A stretch of DNA of 64,000 bases from Sphingobium sp. CCH11-B1 (GCF_001556865.1 NZ_LSJY01000079.1:41821-105820); one strand, 5' to 3'. Positions 17,750 through 26,357 are shown, counted from the stretch's first letter. A program made the numbers and translations. Notes: generated by a model from the sequence alone, not told the origin.

Positions 17750-18020
17750 CGCCTGAACCTCTGGTCGAAGCGACGATCTGCCGGTCGCCTTCCGCCAGGG
17801 CGTTGGCAATTTCAGAAACCAGGATCGAAGCTTCAATCGGGGTAAGTGCGGCTTCGTAAAGCGAACCATCGGCCTCGTGGAGTGTCAGCACGACCCGGAA
17901 GTTCTGCAGAGCCTGCGAAATCGGGCTCAATTGGGCCGTCACCCTGCTGACGGGCAAGCGCGAATGCGCTTCGCCGACAGCGGGATCGCTCCCCACAGTA
18001 CCTGATTCAGCGGATGGCAT
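17739..18020 (-). CDS. Hypothetical 93-residue protein
   Basis: A small protein with an ordinary amino-acid mix and a convincing alternation of strands and helices in the second half (FRVVLTLHEADGSLYEAALT, then IEASILVSEIANALAEGDR). No family recognised. It begins the minus-strand run that leads to pckA and faces the divergent XRE-SulP operon across an AT-rich 72-bp intergenic region with dyads. Confidence 0.5.
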   Translation of the reverse strand: MPSAESGTVGSDPAVGEAHSRLPVSRVTAQLSPISQALQNFRVVLTLHEADGSLYEAALTPIEASILVSEIANALAEGDRQIVASTRGSGDER

Positions 18021-18032
18021 AAGTCATATATA

Positions 18033-18082
18033 CAAATAGCCTTCTGATTTGATAAGACTGCTATTTGATGTATTAAACATCA
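18033..18082. promoter_or_regulatory. Two dyads in the divergent XRE/93-residue-ORF intergenic region
   Basis: In this AT-rich stretch CAAATAGC (18033-18040) is mirrored by GCTATTTG (18060-18067) across 19 bp, and TGATGT (18066-18071) by ACATCA (18077-18082). They end 10 bp before the XRE start codon, a position fitting an autoregulatory operator. The site is inferred from symmetry only. Confidence 0.5.
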
Positions 18083-18092
18083 TGGAGTTCGC

Positions 18093-18428
18093 ATGATCAC
18101 TTCGCAGCAGATGCGGGCCGCGCGTGCCCTTCTTGGGCTGGACCAGCGCCAGCTGGCCGAACTGGCGGGGCTGTCGCTGCCCACGATCCAGCGGATGGAA
18201 TCCTCCGATGGGCAGGTGCGCGGCGTGGTCGACACGCTGGTCAAGGTGATCACCGCGTTCGAGAGCGCTGGCATCGAACTGCTTGGCGAAAATGCGCCGA
18301 GCACCGGCGTGGGACGCGGCGTGCGGCTGCGTGAAACTGCCAGCAGCCGATCGCGCAAACCTGTGCCGTCGATGCTCTACGACAAGGCTCCCATCGAGCA
18401 GGCAGCCTCCGAGGACGCCGAGCGGTGA
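18093..18428 (+). CDS. XRE-family helix-turn-helix regulator
   Basis: A 111-residue DNA-binding protein. The HTH lies at about residues 5-30 (QMRAARALLGLDQRQLAELA and GLSLPTIQRMES), the layout of short XRE regulators that accompany transporters. The C-terminal 45 residues are basic and probably flexible. Its stop overlaps the GTG start of the SulP gene (18425-18428), so it is translationally coupled to the transporter and is probably its local regulator, binding the dyads at 18033-18082 (inference). Confidence 0.8.
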   Translation: MITSQQMRAARALLGLDQRQLAELAGLSLPTIQRMESSDGQVRGVVDTLVKVITAFESAGIELLGENAPSTGVGRGVRLRETASSRSRKPVPSMLYDKAPIEQAASEDAER

Positions 18429-20086
18429 CGACGACGTCCTATACGCCCAAGCTCATCACGGCACTGCGCGAAGGCTATTCGGCGACGACGTTCCGCGCCG
18501 ACGCCATTGCCGGACTGACTGTCGCCATCGTTGCCCTGCCGCTCGCCATGGCGCTTGGCATTGCGAGCGGCGCATCGCCCGACAAGGGGCTGGTGACCGC
18601 CGTTGTCGCCGGTTTCCTGATCTCGGCGCTTGGCGGATCGCGGGTGCAAGTGGGCGGGCCCACGGGCGCCTTCGTCGTCGTCGTCTTCAACGTCATTGCC
18701 CAGCATGGCTATGACGGGTTGCTGATCGCAACATTGCTTGCCGGTGCAATCCTGATCGTGGCCGGGGCCGCCCGCCTCGGGCAGATGATCAAATATATCC
18801 CGCATCCGGTGGTCACCGGCTTTACCGCCGGGATCGCGGTGATCATCGCCTCGAGCCAGGTGAAGGACTTTCTCGGGCTGGCGATCAATTCGGTGCCTGC
18901 GGATTTCCTCCCCAAATGGCAGGCCTATTTCGGCGCCATTTCGACCATCCAGGGGACGACGGGTGCTGTCGGGACGGGGGCGCTAGCTATCATTGTCGGG
19001 CTTCGCCGTTACGCGCCGAAATTGCCTGGTTTCCTCATCGCGGTCGTCTTGAGTTCCGTCGTCGTGGCGCTCTTGAAGCTGCCGGTCGATACGATCGGCT
19101 CGCGCTTCCCGCATCTGCCCGCCGGACTGCCGATGCCGTCGCTTCCAGCATTTTCCCTCGCCAAGGTGAATGAGGTTCTGCCCTCGGCCTTCACCATAGC
19201 CTTTCTCGCAGGGATCGAGGCGCTGCTCTCGGCGGTCGTGGCCGATGGCATGGCGGGAACACGTCACCGGTCCAATCAGGAACTGATCGGGCAAGGCATC
19301 GCCAATGTCGCATCCGCGCTGTTCGGCGGCCTGCCCGCGACCGGCGCCATTGCTCGCACTGCGACCAATATCCGGTCCGGCGCGCGGACACCGATCGCGG
19401 GCATGATGCATGCCGCTTTCCTGTTGATCTTCGTTTTCTTCGCCACCGATCTCATGGCCTTTGTGCCGATGGCGGCGCTCGCCGCGATCCTGTTTATGGT
19501 CGCCTGGGGCATGAGCGAGTATGAACGCTTCCTTGCCCTGTTGCGCATGCCGGGAAGCGATCGGGCCGTATTGCTGTTGACCTTCGGCCTGACGGTGTTG
19601 GTCGATTTGACGGTTGCGATCGGGGTTGGGGTCACGCTTGCCTCCTTGTTGTTCATGGCGCGCATGGCCGAGGCGGTGGAGGTCGATGCCGGCGTGACGA
19701 ATGATCCCGAGCTTGATGCCGAGGACATGCACCAGCGCGATGCCTTGCCGCCCGGCGTCGAGGTCTTCCGAATCAACGGGCCGTTCTTCTTCGGTGTGGC
19801 CGGAGAACTGCTCGACACGCTGCGCCGCGTCGGCGAGCCGCCCAAGGCGATCATTCTGCGCATGCGTCTCGTACCGCTACTCGATACCAGCGGGGTGCAG
19901 GCGCTCGAAAAGTTCGTAGAGCAGGCCCGCATCGCGGGCGCTCGGGTTATCCTGTCGGGTATCAGGCCGCAGCCGTTCAGCATGCTCAAGCGTGCGCGCC
20001 TTGGCCGATCTTCGGGCAAGCTTACTTATGCGCCGAACTACGCCAAAGCGATTGCCGCCGCGGCAAAGGTCGTTGGAGAAGCCTGA
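18425..20086 (+). CDS. SulP family anion transporter with STAS domain
   Basis: A 553-residue inner-membrane SulP permease. Residues ~20-420 are hydrophobic with the family signature near the N-terminus (DAIAGLTVAIVALPLAMALG) and GLPATGAIARTATNIRSGA in the core. A C-terminal STAS domain follows (IILRMRLVPLLDTSGVQALE near residue 485). SulP proteins move sulfate, bicarbonate or other anions; the substrate cannot be told. GTG start in a 4-bp overlap with the XRE gene. The next gene (DUF1275) starts 1 bp after the stop, so all three form an operon. Confidence 0.92.
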   Translation: MTTTSYTPKLITALREGYSATTFRADAIAGLTVAIVALPLAMALGIASGASPDKGLVTAVVAGFLISALGGSRVQVGGPTGAFVVVVFNVIAQHGYDGLLIATLLAGAILIVAGAARLGQMIKYIPHPVVTGFTAGIAVIIASSQVKDFLGLAINSVPADFLPKWQAYFGAISTIQGTTGAVGTGALAIIVGLRRYAPKLPGFLIAVVLSSVVVALLKLPVDTIGSRFPHLPAGLPMPSLPAFSLAKVNEVLPSAFTIAFLAGIEALLSAVVADGMAGTRHRSNQELIGQGIANVASALFGGLPATGAIARTATNIRSGARTPIAGMMHAAFLLIFVFFATDLMAFVPMAALAAILFMVAWGMSEYERFLALLRMPGSDRAVLLLTFGLTVLVDLTVAIGVGVTLASLLFMARMAEAVEVDAGVTNDPELDAEDMHQRDALPPGVEVFRINGPFFFGVAGELLDTLRRVGEPPKAIILRMRLVPLLDTSGVQALEKFVEQARIAGARVILSGIRPQPFSMLKRARLGRSSGKLTYAPNYAKAIAAAAKVVGEA

Positions 20087-20087
20087 C

Positions 20088-20780
20088 ATGGCCGGATCGC
20101 CAAAATCGAGGCATTTACGCCTCCAAGTGGGTCGGGTCGCGGATCGCCGCATGTTCAGGCTCGCTCTCGGTCTGGCTTTTCTGGCGGGATTTATTGACGC
20201 GACCGGATTTATCCTTCTCGGCGGGATTTTCGTCGCTTCGCCCGAAACCTTTGCCACGATGTTCGCGGTGAACCTGGCAAATGGTTGGGGCAGGGCCGCC
20301 CAGATTGGCCTGCTGGTCATTGGCGTGGTGTCCGGCGCTATGGCGGGAACGCGCATCGTTCACCGCAGCGGCCGGAACCCCCGGACTGCCGTTGTCGTAA
20401 TCGTGGCTTGCCTGCTTGCCACCGCCTTTTATCTCAACCTATCGGATGTTGTCCTTTGGCCGGGCTTCCTGCTTTCCGCCGCCATCGGCATGGCGCACTG
20501 CACGCTCGATGGTTCCGATGACCTTGTCGCCCAAGCCATGTCGGCGACGCACCAACTGGTCCGGCTTGGTGAAGGACTGGCTGATCTGTGCCTGGGGCGT
20601 AAAGCGGCGAATATGGTCGCGCCGCTGTTGTTCGGCTTCGCATTCCTGGGCGGTGCCGTTGTAGCTGCGCTTGGCCACTTTGTCCTTGCGAGCGCCAGCC
20701 TCGGCCTGGGGACGGTCATCGCCGCAATTCTTATCCCGATTGCCCTTGCCGCGGATCGCGCAGGCAGTCGCAGAGCGTAA
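20088..20780 (+). CDS. DUF1275 (YoaK-like) membrane protein
   Basis: A 230-residue integral membrane protein of the DUF1275/YoaK family: LAFLAGFIDATGFILLGG near residue 30 is the family signature, and six or so hydrophobic helices follow. Function unknown. ATG 20088 lies one base after the SulP stop, hence co-transcribed and probably functionally tied to anion transport. Confidence 0.82.
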   Translation: MAGSPKSRHLRLQVGRVADRRMFRLALGLAFLAGFIDATGFILLGGIFVASPETFATMFAVNLANGWGRAAQIGLLVIGVVSGAMAGTRIVHRSGRNPRTAVVVIVACLLATAFYLNLSDVVLWPGFLLSAAIGMAHCTLDGSDDLVAQAMSATHQLVRLGEGLADLCLGRKAANMVAPLLFGFAFLGGAVVAALGHFVLASASLGLGTVIAAILIPIALAADRAGSRRA

Positions 20781-20800
20781 CTCACAGTCTGGAGAGCCAA

Positions 20801-21103
20801 GTGAACGACGAAGACTATGTCTATGACGACGAATCCGGCGAATGGATGCCGGCGGCCGAACTGGCTACGCGCCGCGCCGAGGCCGAACGGGTCGAGGTGC
20901 GCGATGCCGTGGGCAATGTGCTGGCCGATGGCGATCAGGTCACGCTGATCAAGGATCTCGAGGTCAAGGGGGCGGGGCAAACGCTGCGGCGCGGTACGCT
21001 CATCAAGTCGATCCGGCTCACCGGCGATCCCCAGGAAATCGATTGCAGATATGATGGCATCAAGGGCCTGGTGCTGCGAGCCGAATTTGTCCGAAAACGC
21101 TGA
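20801..21103 (+). CDS. PhnA/YjdM-like protein lacking the zinc ribbon cysteines
   Basis: A 100-residue protein whose C-terminal two-thirds match the PhnA (YjdM) domain: VEVRDAVGNVLADGDQVTLI, DLEVKGAG, LRRGTLIKSIRL, and DGIKGLVLRAEFVRK. In typical members the N-terminus has a four-cysteine zinc ribbon; here the equivalent part, YVYDDESGEWMPA, has no cysteine. GTG start with GGAGAG upstream. Despite the name, PhnA is not a proven phosphonoacetate hydrolase; role unknown. Confidence 0.8.
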   Translation: MNDEDYVYDDESGEWMPAAELATRRAEAERVEVRDAVGNVLADGDQVTLIKDLEVKGAGQTLRRGTLIKSIRLTGDPQEIDCRYDGIKGLVLRAEFVRKR

Positions 21104-21196
21104 ACCCTGAACTGCCGGATCTGAACCGCAACCTGGCTGACAGCCTGTCCATTGGCCCGGGTTTGTACGACCGCATTGGTCCATGTGCCATGGAGA

Positions 21197-21238
21197 AAGT
21201 GGGGGAGGGAGAGTGCGCCCGGATGATCGGGCGTTTTT
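21197..21238 (+). terminator. G-run followed by an intrinsic-terminator-like hairpin in a leader
   Basis: A purine run (GGGGGAGGG at 21201-21209) is followed by a hairpin CGCCCG (21216-21221) - GATGAT - CGGGCG (21228-21233) and TTTTT (21234-21238). This is a clear intrinsic terminator or attenuator 13 bp before the start codon at 21252, so it may control read-through into the downstream gene. Confidence 0.55.
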
Positions 21239-21251
21239 CCTGGAGGCCTCC

Positions 21252-21551
21252 ATGGCACAGAACGACCCCATTCTCGACCCTCTGTTCGTCGAAAGCTTCA
21301 ATGCCGACCTTGAGGCGTTGAACAGCCCGGCGCGCATCGCGATGACCAAATTGTCGTCCGGCGGTGATGTCTTTGAGCTGCTCGACGATGAAGGCCAATT
21401 CATCACCCTGTTTCCGGCCTCCGCCACTCCTGAAGTCACAGCGGCCGCCTACCGGCTTTACGGCCAGGGCCTCAATCGAGGCCTGCGCGCGGGCGAGGAT
21501 CTCGCCTGGTCCAAGTTGCGCCATCTGATCGGCGCGGCCGCCGAGCATTGA
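21252..21551 (+). CDS. Hypothetical backbone protein (99 aa)
   Basis: A 99-residue acidic soluble protein of unknown function (MAQNDPILDPLFVESFNADL onwards; C-terminal LYGQGLNRGLRAGEDLAW helix). ATG 21252 follows CTGGAGGCCTCC, a good ribosome site. It is the first of a run of small backbone genes reaching 25.1 kb, headed by the G-run leader and hairpin at 21197-21238. Confidence 0.55.
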   Translation: MAQNDPILDPLFVESFNADLEALNSPARIAMTKLSSGGDVFELLDDEGQFITLFPASATPEVTAAAYRLYGQGLNRGLRAGEDLAWSKLRHLIGAAAEH

Positions 21552-21590
21552 TCGCTCGGCTTCCTCAACTTCCGGACCAGGAGAAGAATC

Positions 21591-22079
21591 ATGGCTGACA
21601 GAGCCAGTGCGTCGATCATGATCGGCGGCACCATTCGCCGTTCCCATATTCTCGGCCTTATCGAGGCCATCGCCAGCGACGGCGGCCGCGCCGATTGGGA
21701 GGGCGAGCCGCTTGATTTCTCGTCGCTTCACGAGGGCTCGGCCCTGGAGGCATTCGCCTATGAACTGCCGGGCGGCACCTTCGAATCGACCGAAGAGTTT
21801 TGCGAAGAACAGGGCATTGCCTATGTTCGGTACTCCGGCAGTTGTGGCGGGGTTTTCGGACCCGAGCGCGTGGTCTTCACCGGCGCCGGAGCCGCCGTGC
21901 AGTTCGACATGACCGAGAATGACGAGATCGTCCTTGCCCGGAGCATGATCCGCGAACTCGGCTCCATGGAAGCAGTCTGGGCCTGGTTCGAGCAGGCCGA
22001 ATTCGTGCCGCCGCCATTCACGATCGTCGATGATGGCGATGCTGCCGTCGCTCCTGCCGAGGAGGCGGTCCATGGCTGA
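21591..22079 (+). CDS. Hypothetical acidic backbone protein (162 aa)
   Basis: A 162-residue acidic protein, no recognised family. Its pattern of strands and helices (SIMIGGTIRRSHILGLIEAI, FVPPPFTIVDDGDAAVAP) and acidity resemble the many uncharacterised plasmid proteins next to DUF932 genes. AGGAG before the ATG; the stop overlaps the next start (22072) by 8 bp. Confidence 0.6.
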   Translation: MADRASASIMIGGTIRRSHILGLIEAIASDGGRADWEGEPLDFSSLHEGSALEAFAYELPGGTFESTEEFCEEQGIAYVRYSGSCGGVFGPERVVFTGAGAAVQFDMTENDEIVLARSMIRELGSMEAVWAWFEQAEFVPPPFTIVDDGDAAVAPAEEAVHG

Positions 22080-22704
22080 CAGCTACGTCCAGGGCAGCTT
22101 CGCGTTCACCTGCACCCATGAGGAAATGGCGCTGATCGAGGAGGCGTTCCAGGCGAGCTATGACCTCGAGGCCGGCGACACGCCGACAGAGCCGACGCCG
22201 GAATTCCTCGCGGCGTTCCCGCCCGTATCGCCCGATAAACTCTGGAGTGGCTTCTTCGCGATCTTCCCCGATCCGGATTTTCCGAACTTCGGTGTCGACT
22301 TCGAAGGCGGAAATTCTCAGGAGCAGCCACAGATCAGCACGGTCATTTTCTATAGCACGACCGATTTCCAACCTGACCCGCTGGCCGCACTCATCCAGCG
22401 TTGCTGTCAGACCACACTGCATGATGCTCCCATCGGGTTCGAATGGGCTTGCAGTTGCTCAAAACCACGGATTGGTGAGTTCGGCGGTGGCGCCTGTGCG
22501 ATCTTTGCTGATCGCATCGTCTTCGACAACACCGCGCAGATGCTCGAACGGGCGCTGAGTAGCGTTCCGAACGATGCCCTGCCACCTGGGCAGGGGCATT
22601 GGGACGAGTTTCCAGAACATCCGCTCGCCGATTGGCAGGCCGAGGTCGCCAATGGCGATACACGCCTCGGCTATCACGCCTGGGCTGCCGTGCGCGCGGC
22701 CTGA
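22072..22704 (+). CDS. Hypothetical backbone protein (210 aa)
   Basis: A 210-residue acidic protein of unknown function. It contains GGNSQEQPQISTVIFYS and a Cys-rich patch around residues 120-140 (RCCQTTLHDA...WACSCSK). Start at 22072 inside the end of the upstream gene (8-bp overlap), with GGAGGCGG just before; an earlier ATG at 22030 is less likely. Co-transcribed with its neighbours. Confidence 0.6.
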   Translation: MADSYVQGSFAFTCTHEEMALIEEAFQASYDLEAGDTPTEPTPEFLAAFPPVSPDKLWSGFFAIFPDPDFPNFGVDFEGGNSQEQPQISTVIFYSTTDFQPDPLAALIQRCCQTTLHDAPIGFEWACSCSKPRIGEFGGGACAIFADRIVFDNTAQMLERALSSVPNDALPPGQGHWDEFPEHPLADWQAEVANGDTRLGYHAWAAVRAA

Positions 22705-22728
22705 CCCTTCAGACACAAGGACAGTACC

Positions 22729-23430
22729 ATGACCTTATCCGCACCGGCGGAGCCTTCGGCACGCCTGTACAGCCAGACCGATCACGACGAACGCGGCAAT
22801 TTTCACTATCAGGGCGATCTTTATTGCCCCGACGACGATTTGCCGGTGCTGTGCCGCCGGATCGAGCGGCATCTCGCCAGCCACTTCCCCGAAGTCCGCT
22901 TTGCCATTCGCAGCGAGCGATTTTCCGGCGGACGCAAGATCATTGCCGAGGTGCTCGATGCACCGGACGATTTGACCACCCGGGAGGCGCAGGAGGCCTT
23001 CATCGTTAGGGTGCGCGATCAGATCGAGCGTTTCGGTTACGCCCGTTCCAACTTCTACCAGGACTTCATGGCGGTCTCGTTCTACAACGAAGTGCGCATC
23101 GTCCCTGCCTATTGGGCGGCGCTCGCGGCCCGGCGCGGCAAAGCCAATTCCGTCGACAATCTGGTGTCCCTGGCGAGCTTTAAGAAGCGTCTGAAGCCCG
23201 GAGACAGCCTGACCCTGCTGCACGCCCCCTACAAGCATCGGGCACTGGGCACGGCCCGCAGGGTCATCCAGATCCGCTCGAAGGATTTCGTGTTCGAGGG
23301 GCGCAGCTATTGCGACTTTCCGCGCGCCGCCAACTTTGCCTGCGACGGACGCCTGGTGCGGATCGCAGTCGGTAACGAGCACGAACCAGACGCCCATTTG
23401 CTCTATGAATGGCAACCTATCGCGTCCTGA
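22729..23430 (+). CDS. Hypothetical protein, possibly LPD29-like
   Basis: A 233-residue protein. The pattern FAIRSERFSGGRKIIAEVLD with the preceding RIERHLASHFPEV recalls the large-polyvalent-protein-associated domain 29 found on plasmids and phages; this match is from memory of the pattern and tentative. The remainder (FYNEVRIVPAYWAALAARRG; C-terminal LLYEWQPIAS) is unrecognised. AAGGACAG precedes the ATG. Confidence 0.6.
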   Translation: MTLSAPAEPSARLYSQTDHDERGNFHYQGDLYCPDDDLPVLCRRIERHLASHFPEVRFAIRSERFSGGRKIIAEVLDAPDDLTTREAQEAFIVRVRDQIERFGYARSNFYQDFMAVSFYNEVRIVPAYWAALAARRGKANSVDNLVSLASFKKRLKPGDSLTLLHAPYKHRALGTARRVIQIRSKDFVFEGRSYCDFPRAANFACDGRLVRIAVGNEHEPDAHLLYEWQPIAS

Positions 23431-23524
23431 GAGATCGCGGCGCTGGAAGGAAGGGGGTGGGAGAGGGTGAGCGCGGATGCGGCGATGCACCGGCTCTTCC
23501 ACCTCAGTTCCCAGGAGCATCTTC

Positions 23525-24763
23525 ATGGCCAGTCTTGCCCGCGTAATCGACCACGATGTCCTCGACCATCCGGCGCCCGCCGGTTCCTCTCGCGACCGCC
23601 CAGTCAGCAGCGGCTACCGGGTCGATATTTCCCGTGGCCGCAATGTTAGCCGTGTCTCGTCCGAATGGTTCTCCAGGCCTGACGACGAACGGTTCCTGTC
23701 GCTATCGGATCTGCATGCAAGCGTCCGTAGGCGCGCCGACCACGCGACCACCCGCGTGGTCGAAAGCAAGTCGGTACGGGTCGAGGCGCGCAGCGACGAT
23801 CCTGAACGCCTGTCGCTGATCATACCCGGTGATGAACGGCCCGTCGCGCCGACCAACTGGTCGTTCGGCCAACTCGCCAGTCTGGTCGGCGCGCCGGCAT
23901 CCTATCTGCGCACGCTCCCCGCCGCGCTTGCTGGCATCAATATGCAGCACGGATTGCTGTCCCATCGCGGCGAGCAGGTCAAACTGCTCCAGACCGACGA
24001 TTGCCGCACCGAACTGCGCGCAGTGACGGGACCCGACTACGGCCGAATCTGGGATCACGAGCTTGTGAGCGCGGTGATGCGGATCGCGGGCAATGGTGTC
24101 GGCGATACCCGCTGGAAGGTCCCAGGCGTTTTGGACTGGGGCAGCATGGTCTACAATCCGCATGTCGATGTCAGCCTGGAGACGACCACCCTTTATGCCT
24201 CGGACCGTGACGTGTTTTTGTTCCTCGTCGATGACACCCATCCGATCGAGGCGGGCAAGCTCCCCAATGGCGAACCCGATCTCTACTTCCGCGGATTTTA
24301 CTGTTGGAACTCAGAAGTCGGTTCCAAGTCTTTGGGAATCGCGACATTCTATTTGCGCGCCGTGTGTATGAATCGCAATTTGTGGGGTGTCGAAAATTTC
24401 GAGGAAATCAATATCCGTCACTCGAAATTCGCGGCCAACCGCTTCGCGCATGAGGCCGCGCCCGCGCTCGAGCATTTCGCCGACTCCTCACCGCAGAGCT
24501 TCATCCACGGGATCAAACAAGCCCGCGAGCGGATCGTTGCCCGCAAGGACGATGACCGCGAGGATTTCCTGAGGAAGCGCGGCTTCTCCAAGGCCGAAAC
24601 CTCGAAGATCATTACGGCGGTGCTGGTCGAGGAAGGCCATCCACCGGAAAGCCTCTATGATTTCGTGCAGGGCATTACCGCCCATGCCCGGACGAAGACC
24701 AACCAGGACACGAGGCTGGAGCTGGAAGGCAAGGCGCGCAAGCTGCTCGAACGCGTCAACTAA
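23525..24763 (+). CDS. DUF932 phage/plasmid-like protein
   Basis: A 412-residue DUF932 protein. Landmarks: TNWSFGQLASLVGAPASYLR at about residues 110-130, LRAVTGPDYGRIWDHELV near 165, a hydrophobic strand FLFLVDD, RGFYCWNSEVGSKSLGIATF and CMNRNLWG near 280. The family is common on conjugative elements and prophages; its biochemical role is unknown, with proposed links to anti-defence or DNA processing. A purine-rich G-run (23446-23468) lies 60-80 bp before the start. ATG 23525 selected because conserved sequence begins soon after and CAGGAGC precedes it. Confidence 0.85.
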   Translation: MASLARVIDHDVLDHPAPAGSSRDRPVSSGYRVDISRGRNVSRVSSEWFSRPDDERFLSLSDLHASVRRRADHATTRVVESKSVRVEARSDDPERLSLIIPGDERPVAPTNWSFGQLASLVGAPASYLRTLPAALAGINMQHGLLSHRGEQVKLLQTDDCRTELRAVTGPDYGRIWDHELVSAVMRIAGNGVGDTRWKVPGVLDWGSMVYNPHVDVSLETTTLYASDRDVFLFLVDDTHPIEAGKLPNGEPDLYFRGFYCWNSEVGSKSLGIATFYLRAVCMNRNLWGVENFEEINIRHSKFAANRFAHEAAPALEHFADSSPQSFIHGIKQARERIVARKDDDREDFLRKRGFSKAETSKIITAVLVEEGHPPESLYDFVQGITAHARTKTNQDTRLELEGKARKLLERVN

Positions 24764-24841
24764 CCCCATCGACGCGGCGCCGGGTCGTCTCCTTGATGGC
24801 GACGGACCGGCGCGGCTCTGTGCAATATGAAAGGCGATCAC

Positions 24842-25129
24842 ATGGAATTCGGGCGCTATCTCGTGCTCGGCACCGTGCATGTGTGCATGAAGACCGCCGA
24901 TCTGCTCAACGCTTGGGCCGTGCTCGAACCATCCAGCCGTCCACTCGCCGTCGCCTCGACGCATTATGGCTGGTTCATCCCGACTCGCATGCCAGAGGAA
25001 CCAGACCGCCAGCAGATACCCAAGGAAGTGCTCGCCGCCATGCGGTTCGGACGCGAGCAGGGCTGCGACTATCTGTTGTTCGACTGCGATGCCGGCGAAA
25101 TCGACGGCCTGACGATATTCCCTTGGTAA
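24842..25129 (+). CDS. DUF5983-like protein
   Basis: A 95-residue protein resembling DUF5983: YLVLGTVHVCMKTADLLNAW at the start, HYGWFIPTRM in the middle and GCDYLLFDCDAGEIDGLTIF at the end. These are small proteins common beside DUF932 genes on plasmids; function unknown. ATG 24842 with GAAAGGC upstream is preferred to the ATG at 24827. A second gene of related shape lies at 32380-32754. Confidence 0.65.
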   Translation: MEFGRYLVLGTVHVCMKTADLLNAWAVLEPSSRPLAVASTHYGWFIPTRMPEEPDRQQIPKEVLAAMRFGREQGCDYLLFDCDAGEIDGLTIFPW

Positions 25130-25225
25130 CGTCGCATAGGGTTTCGTTGTTGCCGGCGGCGCCATGATGTCGCCGATGGCCGCGATGCGCTATGATCGAG
25201 TGACCATCGCGCAGGATATCATAGA

Positions 25226-26299
25226 GTGAACGATCGTCCAAAGATGCTGACGCCAGGGATAGGTCTGGCGATGCTGTCGGCGGTGCTGTTTGGCGCCTGC
25301 ACGCCGTTCGCCAAACTGGTGCTCGGGAACGGCGTGAACCCCTGGCTTCTTGCAAGCCTGCTATATCTGGGGTCAGGCCTCGGCCTTGCGCTTGTCCATC
25401 TCGTGCGGAAAGCCGCCGGTCACGGCGAAGCGGAAGCGCCGCTCGGCCGAGCCGATCTGCCCTGGCTGGCGCTTGTCATCCTGTCAGGCGGCGCCATCGC
25501 GCCGGTCCTGCTCATGGCAGGGCTTGCGACGACACCCGCATCCACCGCTTCCCTGCTTCTCAATCTCGAAGGTCTCGCGACCCTTGGGATCGCGTGGCTG
25601 GTGTTTCGGGAGAATGTCGACCGGCGCCTGCTAGTCGGAGCCGCGGCAATCCTGTCAGGCGCGGTGTTGTTGTCCTGGCGTGGTGGTCCTGCGGGTGGGG
25701 GCCTTGGCATGCTGGCGATTGCCGGCGCCTGTCTCGCTTGGGGGATCGACAACAACCTCACGCGAAAGCTTAGCAGCGCCGACCCGGTCCAGATCGCTAT
25801 GCTGAAAGGGTTGGCGGCAGGGACCGTCAACCTCGCGCTGGCGATGATGCTTGGCGCGTCGATGCCGGCGATGCCGGTGGTCGCCGGCGCAGCGCTAATC
25901 GGCTTTCTCGGATATGGCGTCAGCCTCGTGATGTTCGTGCTGGCGCTCCGACACCTCGGCACGGCCCGGTCAGGCGCCTATTTCTCGACCGCCCCGTTCC
26001 TCGGCGCGCTTCTGGCGGTGGCGATGTTCGGCGAAGCCGTCACCGTGCCGCTTGTCATCGCTGGGATCCTGATGGCGATCGGGATTTGGCTGCACCTGAC
26101 CGAATCGCACGGGCATGAGCATGTGCACGAGGCGCTCGAGCATGAGCATCGCCATGTCCATGACAGCCATCACCAGCATGAGCATCCGCCGGACGTCGCG
26201 CCGGGTGAGCCGCACAGCCACTGGCATCGGCACGCACCGATGGTTCATCGCCACGCTCATTACCCTGACCTGCACCACCGGCACAGCCATGTGTCCTGA
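25226..26299 (+). CDS. EamA/DMT-family transporter with histidine-rich tail
   Basis: A 357-residue inner-membrane transporter of the drug/metabolite superfamily: two EamA repeats (about 10-140 and 155-290) forming ten hydrophobic helices. Residues ~292-357 form a soluble tail with 23 histidines, many as HxH pairs, plus acidic residues. Such a tail is typical of metal-handling proteins (zinc or nickel binding), not of ordinary EamA transporters. GTG start at 25226. No metal regulator is adjacent. It is monocistronic and converges on the cupin operon. Confidence 0.88.
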   Translation: MNDRPKMLTPGIGLAMLSAVLFGACTPFAKLVLGNGVNPWLLASLLYLGSGLGLALVHLVRKAAGHGEAEAPLGRADLPWLALVILSGGAIAPVLLMAGLATTPASTASLLLNLEGLATLGIAWLVFRENVDRRLLVGAAAILSGAVLLSWRGGPAGGGLGMLAIAGACLAWGIDNNLTRKLSSADPVQIAMLKGLAAGTVNLALAMMLGASMPAMPVVAGAALIGFLGYGVSLVMFVLALRHLGTARSGAYFSTAPFLGALLAVAMFGEAVTVPLVIAGILMAIGIWLHLTESHGHEHVHEALEHEHRHVHDSHHQHEHPPDVAPGEPHSHWHRHAPMVHRHAHYPDLHHRHSHVS

Positions 26300-26357
26300 G
26301 CACCGGATTCAGGGTGTGAGGCTACGCCCGTGAGCCGAACGGTTCGTATGACTTCGC

